From contig CAKTQP010000012.1 of NCBI GenBank assembly GCA_934597165.1, positions 1 to 46,042 of the forward strand: a stretch of DNA of 46,042 bases. The letters are read 5' to 3'. Below, in pieces: positions 1 to 8,183 of the stretch. The notes under the pieces were generated by a model. The model was given only the letters and a program-made list of their open reading frames with translations, was not told the origin of the DNA and searched no databases. The stretch is from an uncultured Oscillospiraceae bacterium. GTDB taxonomy: Bacteria > Bacillota > Clostridia > Oscillospirales > Oscillospiraceae. The position numbers were made by a program, and so were the translations under genes. Each line of letters starts with the position of its first letter. Position 1 is the first letter of the stretch.

Positions 1-288
1 GAAGAGCTGCGTCCCTGCCTGGCAGACCGGTTTGTGCTCAGCTGTATCAATAATCGGAAGTTCAGCGAAAAGGACTTCGAGCGCATGGACAGCGGAGCAG
101 TGCTGTTGACCGACCAGGCCAGAAGAACTTTTCTGAAAAGTTGGCAGGAAAAGAAGCGGGATGTCATTACTCACCCTTATCTAGGCGAAAAAGTGCATTG
201 GGGCCTAGTGCCCTACGTCCAGTCCCTTCTGTTGGCGCGTTGTTTGCGAGGCGACTTGGACGGGTACCCACCCTTCTTCTGGAAGTGA
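1..288 (+). CDS. cas1: CRISPR-associated endonuclease Cas1 (type I-C), 3' part only
   Basis: The reading frame is open from base 1, so this is the C-terminal ~95 residues of a protein that begins outside the window. It starts with EELRPCLADRFVLS and has the helical segment ending in YVQSLLLARCLRGD, as in the C-terminal catalytic lobe of Cas1. Cas1 with Cas2 forms the integrase that inserts new spacers at the leader end of the array. The gene ends 16 bp before cas2 and is followed by the leader and array, the usual end of a type I-C operon (cas3-5-8c-7-4-1-2). The family is assigned from sequence resemblance plus context; the active-site residues lie upstream and cannot be checked here. Confidence 0.9.
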   Translation, partial: EELRPCLADRFVLSCINNRKFSEKDFERMDSGAVLLTDQARRTFLKSWQEKKRDVITHPYLGEKVHWGLVPYVQSLLLARCLRGDLDGYPPFFWK

Positions 289-304
289 AAAAGGAGGCAT
301 AACG

Positions 305-595
305 ATGTTGGTGGTCATCACCTACGATGTCAATACCGAAACCGCCGCCGGCCGAAAACGCCTGCGGCAGATCGCAAAACAGTGCGTGAACTACGGACAG
401 CGTGTCCAAAATTCTGTCTTTGAATGCCTCCTGGATCCCGCCCAGTGTCGGATGCTGCAAGGAAAATTGGTGTCCATCATGGACGAAGAGTTGGATAGCC
501 TGCGCTTTTATTACTTGGGCAATCAGTATGAACAAAAAATACAGCATTTCGGACGAAATGCCGGCTACCAGCCGGAAGGCGTCCTGATGGTGTAG
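305..595 (+). CDS. cas2: CRISPR-associated protein Cas2 (type I-C)
   Basis: A complete 96-residue Cas2, the usual length. The N-terminal beta strand MLVVITYDVNTET carries the conserved metal-ligand Asp (YD), and the ferredoxin-like fold continues with RRL-type helices and the strand SLRFYYLG. Cas2 is the structural core of the Cas1-Cas2 spacer-acquisition complex. The gene follows cas1 by 16 bp with the ribosome binding site AAGGAGG, so the two are co-transcribed. The array leader begins directly after its stop codon. The adaptation pair looks intact as far as it is visible, which fits a long array with uniform leader-side repeats. Confidence 0.95.
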   Translation: MLVVITYDVNTETAAGRKRLRQIAKQCVNYGQRVQNSVFECLLDPAQCRMLQGKLVSIMDEELDSLRFYYLGNQYEQKIQHFGRNAGYQPEGVLMV

Positions 596-804
596 CACAG
601 CAGGCAGCATGCCCGCTGTGCCGGTGCGAACCATAAGTGCCCAGCATTCCCAGGGCACCTTCGCACCACAAAAATGCAGGATCACCCTGCAAAAACAGCC
701 TGCAAAAGGGGACTGCCGCGCGTCCACGCACGACCGCCCGTCAGCTCCCCTGCAGGACTGTTACTTTTGAACAAAAGCGCATCCCTTTTTTGTGCGCTTT
801 TGCT
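596..804 (+). promoter_or_regulatory. CRISPR leader
   Basis: A 209-bp non-coding stretch lies between the cas2 stop and the first repeat. It should hold the array promoter and the sequence read by Cas1-Cas2 (inferred from position). Its last 30 bases contain a perfect 9-bp inverted repeat, AAAAGCGCA at 773-781 and TGCGCTTTT at 793-801, with a T-rich 11-base loop. The right arm ends 3 bp before repeat 1. No clear -35/-10 pair was picked out. Confidence 0.75.
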
Positions 805-3800
805 GTCACCCTCCGTGTGGAGGGTGTGGGTTGAAATTCGCAGTTGCTCACCACCTGGGTTAGGGATGGCTGTCACCCTCCGTGTGGAGGGTGTGGGTTG
901 AAATTTACGTGTGACCTGCTTGCGTCTCTCTATCTTATCGTCACCCTCCGTGTGGAGGGTGTGGGTTGAAATAAAAATGCTGCAATATGTTTCCGGGTAG
1001 TTGCGGGTCACCCTCCGTGTGGAGGGTGTGGGTTGAAATCCCGCTGACAAGTATTATTATACTCACACGGAGACTGTCACCCTCCGTGTGGAGGGTGTGG
1101 GTTGAAATCTTGACTATCCCCACGGAGTTGCGCTATCAATAGTCACCCTCCGTGTGGAGGGTGTGGGTTGAAATTTTGTTGTACCGCCTGCGGCCGGTCT
1201 CTGGGATGGTCACCCTCCGTGTGGAGGGTGTGGGTTGAAATTGGCCGGTATTGCCGTACTTGATACCCACGAAGGTCACCCTCCGTGTGGAGGGTGTGGG
1301 TTGAAATTCATCCCGTTGCAACACCGCATATCCCTCTGTCAGTCACCCTCCGTGTGGAGGGTGTGGGTTGAAATTGCGGCGCAATTCAGCCAACGCTTGC
1401 CGGCGCTGTCACCCTCCGTGTGGAGGGTGTGGGTTGAAATTTCCATTCAGCGGCACTGACGGCGGATTTCTGAGTCACCCTCCGTGTGGAGGGTGTGGGT
1501 TGAAATACTCTTGGATACATCACCGGAAAGCGGGACCAGAAGTCACCCTCCGTGTGGAGGGTGTGGGTTGAAATCCCAATCCTGTCGCCATCTGCACCAG
1601 GTATCTGCCGTCACCCTCCGTGTGGAGGGTGTGGGTTGAAATTCCTTTTGACGGGGCTGATTTTGGTGTTCATTTGGTCACCCTCCGTGTGGAGGGTGTG
1701 GGTTGAAATCTGTGCATATAGCGTATATGTTTTTGGAGTTCCACGTCACCCTCCGTGTGGAGGGTGTGGGTTGAAATTGTGCCGTGACCAAAAACCACGC
1801 ATATATTTTCTTGTCACCCTCCGTGTGGAGGGTGTGGGTTGAAATGCCGCCTGGCTGGATCGGCGCATCTCTTGGGCAGGTCACCCTCCGTGTGGAGGGT
1901 GTGGGTTGAAATTTCCTTCGACACTTGATTGACATCTGCGTGGTCAGTCACCCTCCGTGTGGAGGGTGTGGGTTGAAATTCGAGATCCGCCAGATAGCGC
2001 ACCATCTGGCGGGTCACCCTCCGTGTGGAGGGTGTGGGTTGAAATATGGCGTCCAGAGTCCGCGTGTTGAAGGTATAGCGTCACCCTCCGTGTGGAGGGT
2101 GTGGGTTGAAATAAGTCATTGTCCATCTTGAAGGGGAACATCTCCAGTCACCCTCCGTGTGGAGGGTGTGGGTTGAAATGATCAGCGCCCGGACAAACGC
2201 TTCCCATCTTGCGTCACCCTCCGTGTGGAGGGTGTGGGTTGAAATGACGGCGAATATTTACGCCCATGTTATTGCATCCGTCACCCTCCGTGTGGAGGGT
2301 GTGGGTTGAAATGATTAAGGCAAAGCCGATGGAGCTGATGCGGTCAGTCACCCTCCGTGTGGAGGGTGTGGGTTGAAATGCTGACCTCATGCTGACCGCG
2401 AAGAAGATCGAGTCACCCTCCGTGTGGAGGGTGTGGGTTGAAATATCCGGTCGAACAAGGTATCCATGTTATTCCCAGTCACCCTCCGTGTGGAGGGTGT
2501 GGGTTGAAATCGTGGCGGTCGGGAAACGGAGCCGTCAATTTTAGTCACCCTCCGTGTGGAGGGTGTGGGTTGAAATTGCTCCTTGGTGGACACGCGGGCG
2601 TAGAAATACAGTCACCCTCCGTGTGGAGGGTGTGGGTTGAAATCACGACACGCGGCCGCGGGACGGGTGGGACGAGTGGTCACCCTCCGTGTGGAGGGTG
2701 TGGGTTGAAATGGAGCCGGTCGGAGTAACCTCACCATCGCTCTCGGGTCACCCTCCGTGTGGAGGGTGTGGGTTGAAATCGCTCCGCCGTGGTCCAGGAT
2801 TACAAGGGATTCCCGTCACCCTCCGTGTGGAGGGTGTGGGTTGAAATCACGACACGCGGCCGCGGGACGGGTGGGACGAGTGTGTCACCCTCCGTGTGGA
2901 GGGTGTGGGTTGAAATCCAGTGAAGCCCCCTGGAATTCCAGGGGGCTTTTCGTCACCCTCCGTGTGGAGGGTGTGGGTTGAAATGATCAGACCGGTTAGC
3001 ACGTCCTTGCGCGGGGACGGTCACCCTCCGTGTGGAGGGTGTGGGTTGAAATTCTTTCTGTGGGGTCGACGGCCTGCATCGCTTCCGTCACCCTCCGTGT
3101 GGAGGGTGTGGGTTGAAATCTAAATAATCCCATATGTTTTCCTTCCTGGCCTGTCGTCACCCTCCGTGTGGAGGGTGTGGGTTGAAATCCACTTGACGCA
3201 AGTGTCATGATCGGCTTTGATTGTCACCCTCCGTGTGGAGGGTGTGGGTTGAAATCACGACACGCGGCCGCGGGACGGGTGGGACGAGTGGTCACCCTCC
3301 GTGTGGAGGGTGTGGGTTGAAATACATAGCTCCTTGCGTCGTCGCCGTTGGTGGTGTAGTCACCCTCCGTGTGGAGGGTGTGGGTTGAAATAGGTACCAG
3401 GTGCCAGGTGCCAGCCTTACAACGGTCACCCTCCGTGTGGAGGGTGTGGGTTGAAATTTGTGGTGTAATATGCAAGGTTCCTTGCAAGCGAGGTCACCCT
3501 CCGTGTGGAGGGTGTGGGTTGAAATAATGATTAAATTCCGGCAGGGTAAAGCGTTTTGCGTCACCCTCCGTGTGGAGGGTGTGGGTTGAAATACTTTTTA
3601 TCGTTCGAGTGGGTTTAACCACTCAAGTCACCCTCCGTGTGGAGGGTGTGGGTTGAAATATCAATTTTCCGTTTGTTGTTAGGGATTGAGTTGTCACCCT
3701 CCGTGTGGAGGGTGTGGGTTGAAATATCGTTGGTTAGTAGGCATTGAGTTTTAATCACGTCACCCTCCGTGCGGAGGGTGTGGGTTGAAATCGTAGGCAA

Positions 3801-4673
3801 TGCAGTGGCCTGCCAGCGGCGGTCAGGGTCACCCTCCGTGCGGAGGGTGTGGGTTGAAATCGGGCTGTCCTGGCCTGCCTGACGGCGGCCAAGGGTCACC
3901 CTCCGTGCGGAGGGTGTGGGTTGAAATCGGGGCAATATCGCAACACGGGTCGGCAATGAGCTGTCACCCTCCGTGCGGAGGGTGTGGGTTGAAATTTCCA
4001 GGTACGTCGCTGCAACAGCTGGGTCACTGTCACCCTCCGTGCGGAGGGTGTGGGTTGAAATACGCATCATCCTGGTGCATGGAAAAACGAGAATCGTCAC
4101 CCTCCGTGCGGAGGGTGTGGGTTGAAATACCGGATGATGGCTGGCGGCTTGTCCGCCATCAGTCACCCTCCGTGCGGAGGGTGTGGGTTGAAATACGACC
4201 ACTGCGTCCATGTCCACATACTGCTTGCTGTCACCCTCCGTGCGGAGGGTGTGGGTTGAAATTGCCACTACAATGACGATTGCCTTGTCAAAGTCGGTCA
4301 CCCTCCGTGCGGAGGGTGTGGGTTGAAATGTAGGTCTCATAATCACACCAAATAGTGTCCAGGTCGTCACCCTCCGTGCGGAGGGTGTGGGTTGAAATTG
4401 CCCGGGTCGCTACCGTGACCCACCCCCTCGGCGTCACCCTCCGTGCGGAGGGTGTGGGTTGAAATCCGGAGCTGTTCGGCGACGAGCAGACAGAAGAACC
4501 GGTCACCCTCCGTGCGGAGGGTGTGGGTTGAAATCATGGCGCGGCACCCCGGCGGGGGAGGGTGCGGCAGTCACCCTCCGTGCGGAGGGTGTGGGTTGAA
4601 ATGCGAAAATCGCAGGAAATGCAGCGAAAAGATTTGCCCGGTCACCCTCCGTGTGGAGGGTGTGGGTTGAAAT
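805..4673 (+). CRISPR. Type I-C CRISPR array, 58 repeats and 57 spacers
   Basis: There are 58 intact 33-nt direct repeats, beginning GTCACCCTCC and ending GGGTTGAAAT, with spacers of 32-38 nt (mostly 33-36). Within the repeat, CACCCTCC (positions 3-10) pairs with GGAGGGTG (15-22) in an 8-bp stem with a 4-base loop. The 11 bases after the stem, TGGGTTGAAAT, match the 11-nt 5' handle that Cas5d leaves in type I-C systems. Repeats 1-44 (805-3725) have loop GTGT, repeats 45-57 (3759-4602) have GTGC, and repeat 58 (4641-4673) has GTGT again. The leader is on the left, so the newest spacers are at the left and the oldest at the right. One 35-nt spacer sequence occurs three times (2644, 2848, 3256). 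Confidence 0.99.
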
Positions 4674-4706
4674 TCCAAATGCACCCAGGCTTTCCAGTCC
4701 TGCCCG

Positions 4707-4796
4707 GTCACTCTCCGTATGAGGATTCCTGTCTTGGATTCTGTGATGTAGAATTGCCTGAGGGTCACCCTCATTACGGAGCGTGTTGATTGCAGT
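4707..4796 (+). repeat. Degenerate repeats at the trailer end of the CRISPR array
   Basis: Two decayed copies follow the last intact repeat. The copy at 4707-4739 begins GTCACTCTCCGTATG and then diverges. The copy at 4764-4796 begins GTCACCCTCATTACGGAG and ends GTTGATTGCAGT. Their spacing is 57 bp instead of about 67 bp, so roughly 10 bp have been lost between them. Decay at the leader-distal end is typical of old arrays. Confidence 0.85.
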
Positions 4797-4839
4797 CGGA
4801 AACATATAAAATGTTTGAAGACATGATTGGAGAACTTGT

Positions 4840-5073
4840 ATGATACCAGATTTTCTGTGCAGAGAAAACGGAAAAGAAATATCAGAATTGGATAAGAAAA
4901 TAACGGAAGCGATGAACAAATATCACAAACAGTTCCCAGCGGATGGTTTGATGACGGAATCATGGTCGTGGCCATGTGAAGAGTGGCCGGATATCATAGA
5001 GCAATGCATTACGCAAAATAAAACGATTTGGGAATTGTTTGAGGAAGAATACGATCCAGAAGCAGATTATTAA
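4840..5073 (+). CDS. Small acidic protein of unknown function next to the CRISPR trailer
   Basis: A 77-residue protein not recognised as any family. A ribosome binding site (TTGGAGAA) precedes the ATG by a suitable distance, and composition is more AT-rich than in the neighbouring genes. It is acidic, has a Trp-rich central stretch (ESWSWPCEEWPD) and ends in EEEYDPEADY. There is no signal peptide or membrane segment. It lies 43 bp after the last decayed repeat and is followed by a bidirectional terminator. The frame and RBS support a real gene; nothing seen supports a specific role. Position beside a CRISPR array alone does not make it CRISPR-related. Confidence 0.55.
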   Translation: MIPDFLCRENGKEISELDKKITEAMNKYHKQFPADGLMTESWSWPCEEWPDIIEQCITQNKTIWELFEEEYDPEADY

Positions 5074-5113
5074 TGTCACTCTTTATGTGATTTGTTCCCC
5101 TGGAAATGGGTGT

Positions 5114-5147
5114 GAAAAAGCACTGTGCAGCTCTGCACAGTGTTTTC
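5114..5147. terminator. Bidirectional terminator between two convergent small genes
   Basis: CACTGTGCAG (5121-5130) pairs with CTGCACAGTG (5133-5142). The stem has an A-run before it and TTTT after it, so it can end both the plus-strand gene ending at 5073 and the minus-strand gene ending at 5146. Confidence 0.75.
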
Positions 5148-5445
5148 AGGCGTAGATCTGATTCAATTTCTCTATAGTAGGAAGGACAGACTCTGCAAAC
5201 AATGCCCCATCCACTTTGAATTTCGCCAGCATCTCCTCGATAGACTGAAATTCACCGATATTTCTCGGTCCAGCATCACGATTATTGCCCAGGCTGCTGA
5301 AACCCTTGTCATCTACCCAAATGACAAGTCTTCTACTTCCTTTCAGCCAGAAGATAAAGCCATCATGTTGCTCGGTAAAGAAGTTGAACGTGCCGCCTAC
5401 GTTAAGGTTACCGTTTAATCTTTTGATAAACTGCTCTTTTTCCAT
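5146..5445 (-). CDS. Small hypothetical protein
   Basis: A 99-residue cytoplasmic protein with no recognised family. The start is placed at the ATG of MEKEQFIKRL because GAGGTGAGAGC sits directly before it. A longer open frame begins five codons upstream but would put the ribosome binding site inside the gene. The sequence alternates strand-like segments (GGTFNFF, DGFIFWLKG, RRLVIWVDD) with a C-terminal helix, which suggests a compact alpha/beta domain. It converges on the small gene at 4840 across a shared terminator. No toxin or antitoxin motif is visible. Confidence 0.6.
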   Translation of the reverse strand: MEKEQFIKRLNGNLNVGGTFNFFTEQHDGFIFWLKGSRRLVIWVDDKGFSSLGNNRDAGPRNIGEFQSIEEMLAKFKVDGALFAESVLPTIEKLNQIYA

Positions 5446-5716
5446 GCTCTCACCTCTCATTTTAAAAACAATCCAGAATCACCTTACGGGAGATTCCATT
5501 GCGATGCATGTCCAATGATACACTTTTTCCGGCGTCAATTCAAGCATTTGCAATACACCCTCATGTCAACATAAAGATGATTCCGCCGATCTGTCATTTT
5601 GGGGACGTTTTTTTGGAACTGTTGGTTGTAATATCTCTGAGATATGGTATGGTTTAAGTAGGATAAATCGTGAAAAAAATATCATACTTAAATCACCAGA
5701 TAAAGGAGAAACGAAC
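5446..5716 (+). promoter_or_regulatory. Regulatory region upstream of the first alcohol dehydrogenase, with two inverted repeats
   Basis: ATATCTC-T-GAGATAT (5631-5645) is a perfect 7-bp palindrome lying between TTGGTT (5622-5627) and the TATGGT hexamers (5643-5653), the position expected of an operator in a promoter. A second inverted repeat, TTTAAGTA (5653-5660) and TACTTAAA (5685-5692), follows and could be an operator half-site pair or a hairpin in the leader mRNA. The ribosome binding site AAAGGAG ends about 9 bp before the ATG at 5717. The promoter hexamers are weak. No gene is seen in the rest of the gap. Confidence 0.45.
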
Positions 5717-6829
5717 ATGAAGATCAAAGCTGCTGTTGTGGACAAGCAGGGCGAACCGATGACCATCCAGGAAGTGGACATCCGGGAGCCGCTGGACAAC
5801 GAAGTGCGGGTCAAGATCGTCGGCGCTGGCGTCTGCCACACGGACATTGCCCACGCCAACAATGAGTGGAACATCCCCCTGCCCATGCCTATGGTCATGG
5901 GTCATGAGGGCGCTGGCATCGTGGAGAGCGTCGGCCCCGGCGTCACCAAGGTCAAGCCTGGCGACCACGTCATCGTCTCCAACCCCTCTTGCGGCCAGTG
6001 CGACGCCTGCAACGAGGGCAAGGAATGGTACTGCGAGCAGTCCGCCAACCTGCACATCCTGCTGGACGGCGTGGACTTCTTCGGCACCACTCCGCTGACT
6101 CGTGACGGCGAACCGGTCCACATCCTGTTCCAGCAGTCCTCTTTTGCGGAATACTGCGTTTCCAACCAGCGCTGCATCACCAAGATCCCCGACGACTTCG
6201 ACCTGAAGCTGGCCGGCCCCATCGGCTGTGCCCTGCGCACCAGTGCTGGCTCTGTGTACAATGTCCTGAAGCCCACCATCGGCGAGTGGGTCCTCTGCAA
6301 CGGCGCTGGCCCTGTGGGTCTGGCGGCGATGTGGGTGGCCAAGGCCATGGGCGCACAGGTGGTCGTGGTGGACATCAACGACGAACGTCTGAAGCTGGCC
6401 AAGGAGACCGGCGCAGACCAGGTGGTCAACACCCGCGGCATGTCCCAGGAAGAAGCCGTCCAGGCCATCCTGAACGCCATGGGCGGCAAGGGCGCCCACC
6501 ACATGGTGGAAGCTACCGCAGTCCCCAGCGCCATCAAGACCGCGATGCTGGCAGTCCGTGGCGGCGGCCAGGTGGCACAGGCGGCTGTGGCCAATGAGAT
6601 CAACTTCGACAGCTGGTTCTTCGGCCCCGTGGACAGCAAGATCATCACCTTCATCCGCATGGGCAACGTGTCCAACGACATCATCATCCCCGTCATCTGC
6701 GACCTCTACAAGAAGGGTCAGTTCCCCTTGGAAAAGATCATCACCTACTACAAGTTCGAGGACATCCTCCAGGCCATGGACGACTGCGTCAGCGGCAAAG
6801 TCATCAAGCCTGTCCTGCTCTTTGACTAA
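5717..6829 (+). CDS. Zinc-dependent alcohol dehydrogenase, MDR family (paralogue 1)
   Basis: A 370-residue medium-chain dehydrogenase that should interconvert an alcohol and a carbonyl using NAD(H) or NADP(H). The catalytic zinc ligands fit C40 (GVCHTD), H63-E64 (GHEG) and C171 (GPIGC). The structural zinc site is C92, C95, C98, C106 in the standard C-x2-C-x2-C-x7-C spacing. The Rossmann motif is GAGPVG at 196-201. It resembles the aryl-alcohol/class III-like branch. A close paralogue lies at 11404-12537 and shares long identical blocks, so the two arose by duplication and may act on related substrates or opposite steps. The substrate cannot be read from sequence. Confidence 0.9.
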   Translation: MKIKAAVVDKQGEPMTIQEVDIREPLDNEVRVKIVGAGVCHTDIAHANNEWNIPLPMPMVMGHEGAGIVESVGPGVTKVKPGDHVIVSNPSCGQCDACNEGKEWYCEQSANLHILLDGVDFFGTTPLTRDGEPVHILFQQSSFAEYCVSNQRCITKIPDDFDLKLAGPIGCALRTSAGSVYNVLKPTIGEWVLCNGAGPVGLAAMWVAKAMGAQVVVVDINDERLKLAKETGADQVVNTRGMSQEEAVQAILNAMGGKGAHHMVEATAVPSAIKTAMLAVRGGGQVAQAAVANEINFDSWFFGPVDSKIITFIRMGNVSNDIIIPVICDLYKKGQFPLEKIITYYKFEDILQAMDDCVSGKVIKPVLLFD

Positions 6830-6845
6830 GAGAAATATCCCAAAA

Positions 6846-6890
6846 CAAAACCCCCGCCTTCCGGCAGCTGGTCGGAAGGTGGGGGTTTTT
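6846..6890 (+). terminator. Terminator of the first alcohol dehydrogenase
   Basis: A GC-rich hairpin, CCCCCGCCTTCCG pairing with CGGAAGGTGGGGG, is followed by TTTTT, about 20 bp after the stop codon. Confidence 0.85.
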
Positions 6891-6903
6891 ATATGGAAAA
6901 AGC

Positions 6904-6933
6904 AAAAAAGTGACGTATCCACGTCACTTTTTC
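6904..6933. terminator. Terminator hairpin for the minus-strand monooxygenase gene
   Basis: AAGTGACGT (6908-6916) pairs with ACGTCACTT (6921-6929), flanked by A and T runs, so it can act in both directions. A hairpin with the same arms recurs at 16383-16411. Confidence 0.75.
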
Positions 6934-6938
6934 TCGTC

Positions 6939-7223
6939 TCAGTCGCGGTAAATCTTCACGTCCATGGTCACGTGGAACTCCTGCTCCAGCTGTACATAGC
7001 GCTGAAAGTGGGCGGATTCCTTGTGGAAGTCGAAGTCCGCTTCCGTCTCATAACCTTCCACCAGCAGCAGGCCGTCCTCGCTGTTGGCATCTACATAAAA
7101 GTCGTAGCGCAGGCAGCCAGGCTCCTGGTAGACCTGGGTGCGGATCTGCTCTCGGTCGATGGCGGCCAGGAAATCGGCACGGCGGCCGTCGGGCACGTGA
7201 TAGAAAACGTTCAATGCGGTCAT
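6939..7223 (-). CDS. ABM-domain (quinol monooxygenase-like) protein
   Basis: A 94-residue protein of the dimeric alpha/beta-barrel type (antibiotic biosynthesis monooxygenase, YgiN-like). Features seen are the N-terminal strand NVFYHVPDG, the PGCLRYDFYVD strand, the LLLVEGYETEADFDFHKES segment with the conserved W/Y-x-H-type His, and the terminal strand HVTMDVKIY. Members oxidise small quinols or aromatic compounds, or bind such ligands without catalysis. AAAGGAG lies 8 bp before the ATG, and the gene follows the second CobW-family gene by 30 bp, so they probably form one operon. The actual ligand is unknown. Confidence 0.75.
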   Translation of the reverse strand: MTALNVFYHVPDGRRADFLAAIDREQIRTQVYQEPGCLRYDFYVDANSEDGLLLVEGYETEADFDFHKESAHFQRYVQLEQEFHVTMDVKIYRD

Positions 7224-7253
7224 AAAAAGCTCCTTTCAGGGAAAGAGGGGAGG

Positions 7254-8183
7254 TTACAAAAAGGCGGTCAGATCCCGCAGCACCGGGGAGGTGGGCTCCC
7301 AGGCAGTCACGTCCAACACCGGCTGCCCGGCATCCAGGCGGAGGACAGCGGTGACCGTCACCCACTGGTCTGCCTCCGGCATGGGAAGCGAACCGGTGTG
7401 GCAGAGCAGCCCTTGATAGGTGGCGTCGTGGATGGAGTAGCGTAAAATGGTGCGCCCCAGCTGGAAGGAGGAGGGGCCGTCCAGCTGGACTTTGCCCCGC
7501 AGCTGCACGGTCTTTCCGTCGTAGCGTGTAGGATGGAGGTTCAGGTCATAACGGAAGAACGCAAAGGCAGCGTCCGGGATGCGGATGGGGTCGGCGTCCA
7601 TGGAGTAGAGGGTGCCGTAGTCGGTGTCGTCCACCTGCTCCGTCCCATCGGTGTACTGGTAGTGGATCTCCGCGCGGCCGGTGTACTTGCGCACCAGGTC
7701 GTAGAGGGGCTTCTGGTCGTTATTGGGGGGCATCCGATTGAGGAACACCTGGTCACAGGAGCGAAGCTGTCCCAGGGTCAGGTCGGAGAGGTTTTTGGCG
7801 TAGGAGGGGAAGAGGGCGCTGTGGCAGCAGGCGTACTTGGCCACGGCGAAGAGGGAAACATCCTGATCCGGCGCAGAGAAGGCCCGGAAGAGCAGGCTGA
7901 AATCCCACATCCCGTTGTACTCCACCAGCACCCGCTGATAGGGCTGTTTCCGGAGTGCCTCGCCCACAGCGGCAGCGGTCAGCTCCGCCGGTGTCTTGAA
8001 GCGCAGGGGCGTGACCTGGTAGCGTGCGCACCAGTCAGGCGAAAAGCCGGTCTGACCGTTCTCGCACAGCAGGAGCAGGGAGGGGCCGTCGGTGGGGATG
8101 TCCCCCTGTTCCACTTTGGTGCGCAGGAGGGTGGACTTGCCGCTGTCCAAAAAACCGGCAAATAGGTAAACAGGCAGTTTCAT
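7254..8183 (-). CDS. CobW-like P-loop protein with divergent C-terminal domain
   Basis: A 309-residue protein; the start is the ATG at 8183, preceded by AAAGGAG and overlapping the stop of the upstream CobW gene as ATGA, so translation is probably coupled. The N-terminus has the Walker A motif GFLDSGKST. Unlike its neighbour it has no GCxCC metal motif, and the guanine-specificity NKxD motif is replaced by NRMP. The C-terminal ~110 residues (YDGKTVQLRGKV, LGRTILRYSIHDATYQG, DQWVTVTAVL) look to me like the C-terminal domain of YcgQ/TIGR03943 proteins rather than the usual CobW C-terminal domain. That is a pattern impression, not a search result. A role as partner of the adjacent GTPase in metal handling is inference. 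Confidence 0.7.
   Translation of the reverse strand: MKLPVYLFAGFLDSGKSTLLRTKVEQGDIPTDGPSLLLLCENGQTGFSPDWCARYQVTPLRFKTPAELTAAAVGEALRKQPYQRVLVEYNGMWDFSLLFRAFSAPDQDVSLFAVAKYACCHSALFPSYAKNLSDLTLGQLRSCDQVFLNRMPPNNDQKPLYDLVRKYTGRAEIHYQYTDGTEQVDDTDYGTLYSMDADPIRIPDAAFAFFRYDLNLHPTRYDGKTVQLRGKVQLDGPSSFQLGRTILRYSIHDATYQGLLCHTGSLPMPEADQWVTVTAVLRLDAGQPVLDVTAWEPTSPVLRDLTAFL

Noticed and set aside
674..4789. Many short open frames on both strands encoding repeated VWRVWVEI, HPPCGGCGLK or ISTHTLHTEGD units
   Set aside because: They are translations of the CRISPR repeats and spacers, not proteins.
5693..6922. A 409-codon minus-strand open frame over the first alcohol dehydrogenase
   Set aside because: Antisense shadow; codon bias and all dehydrogenase motifs lie on the plus strand.
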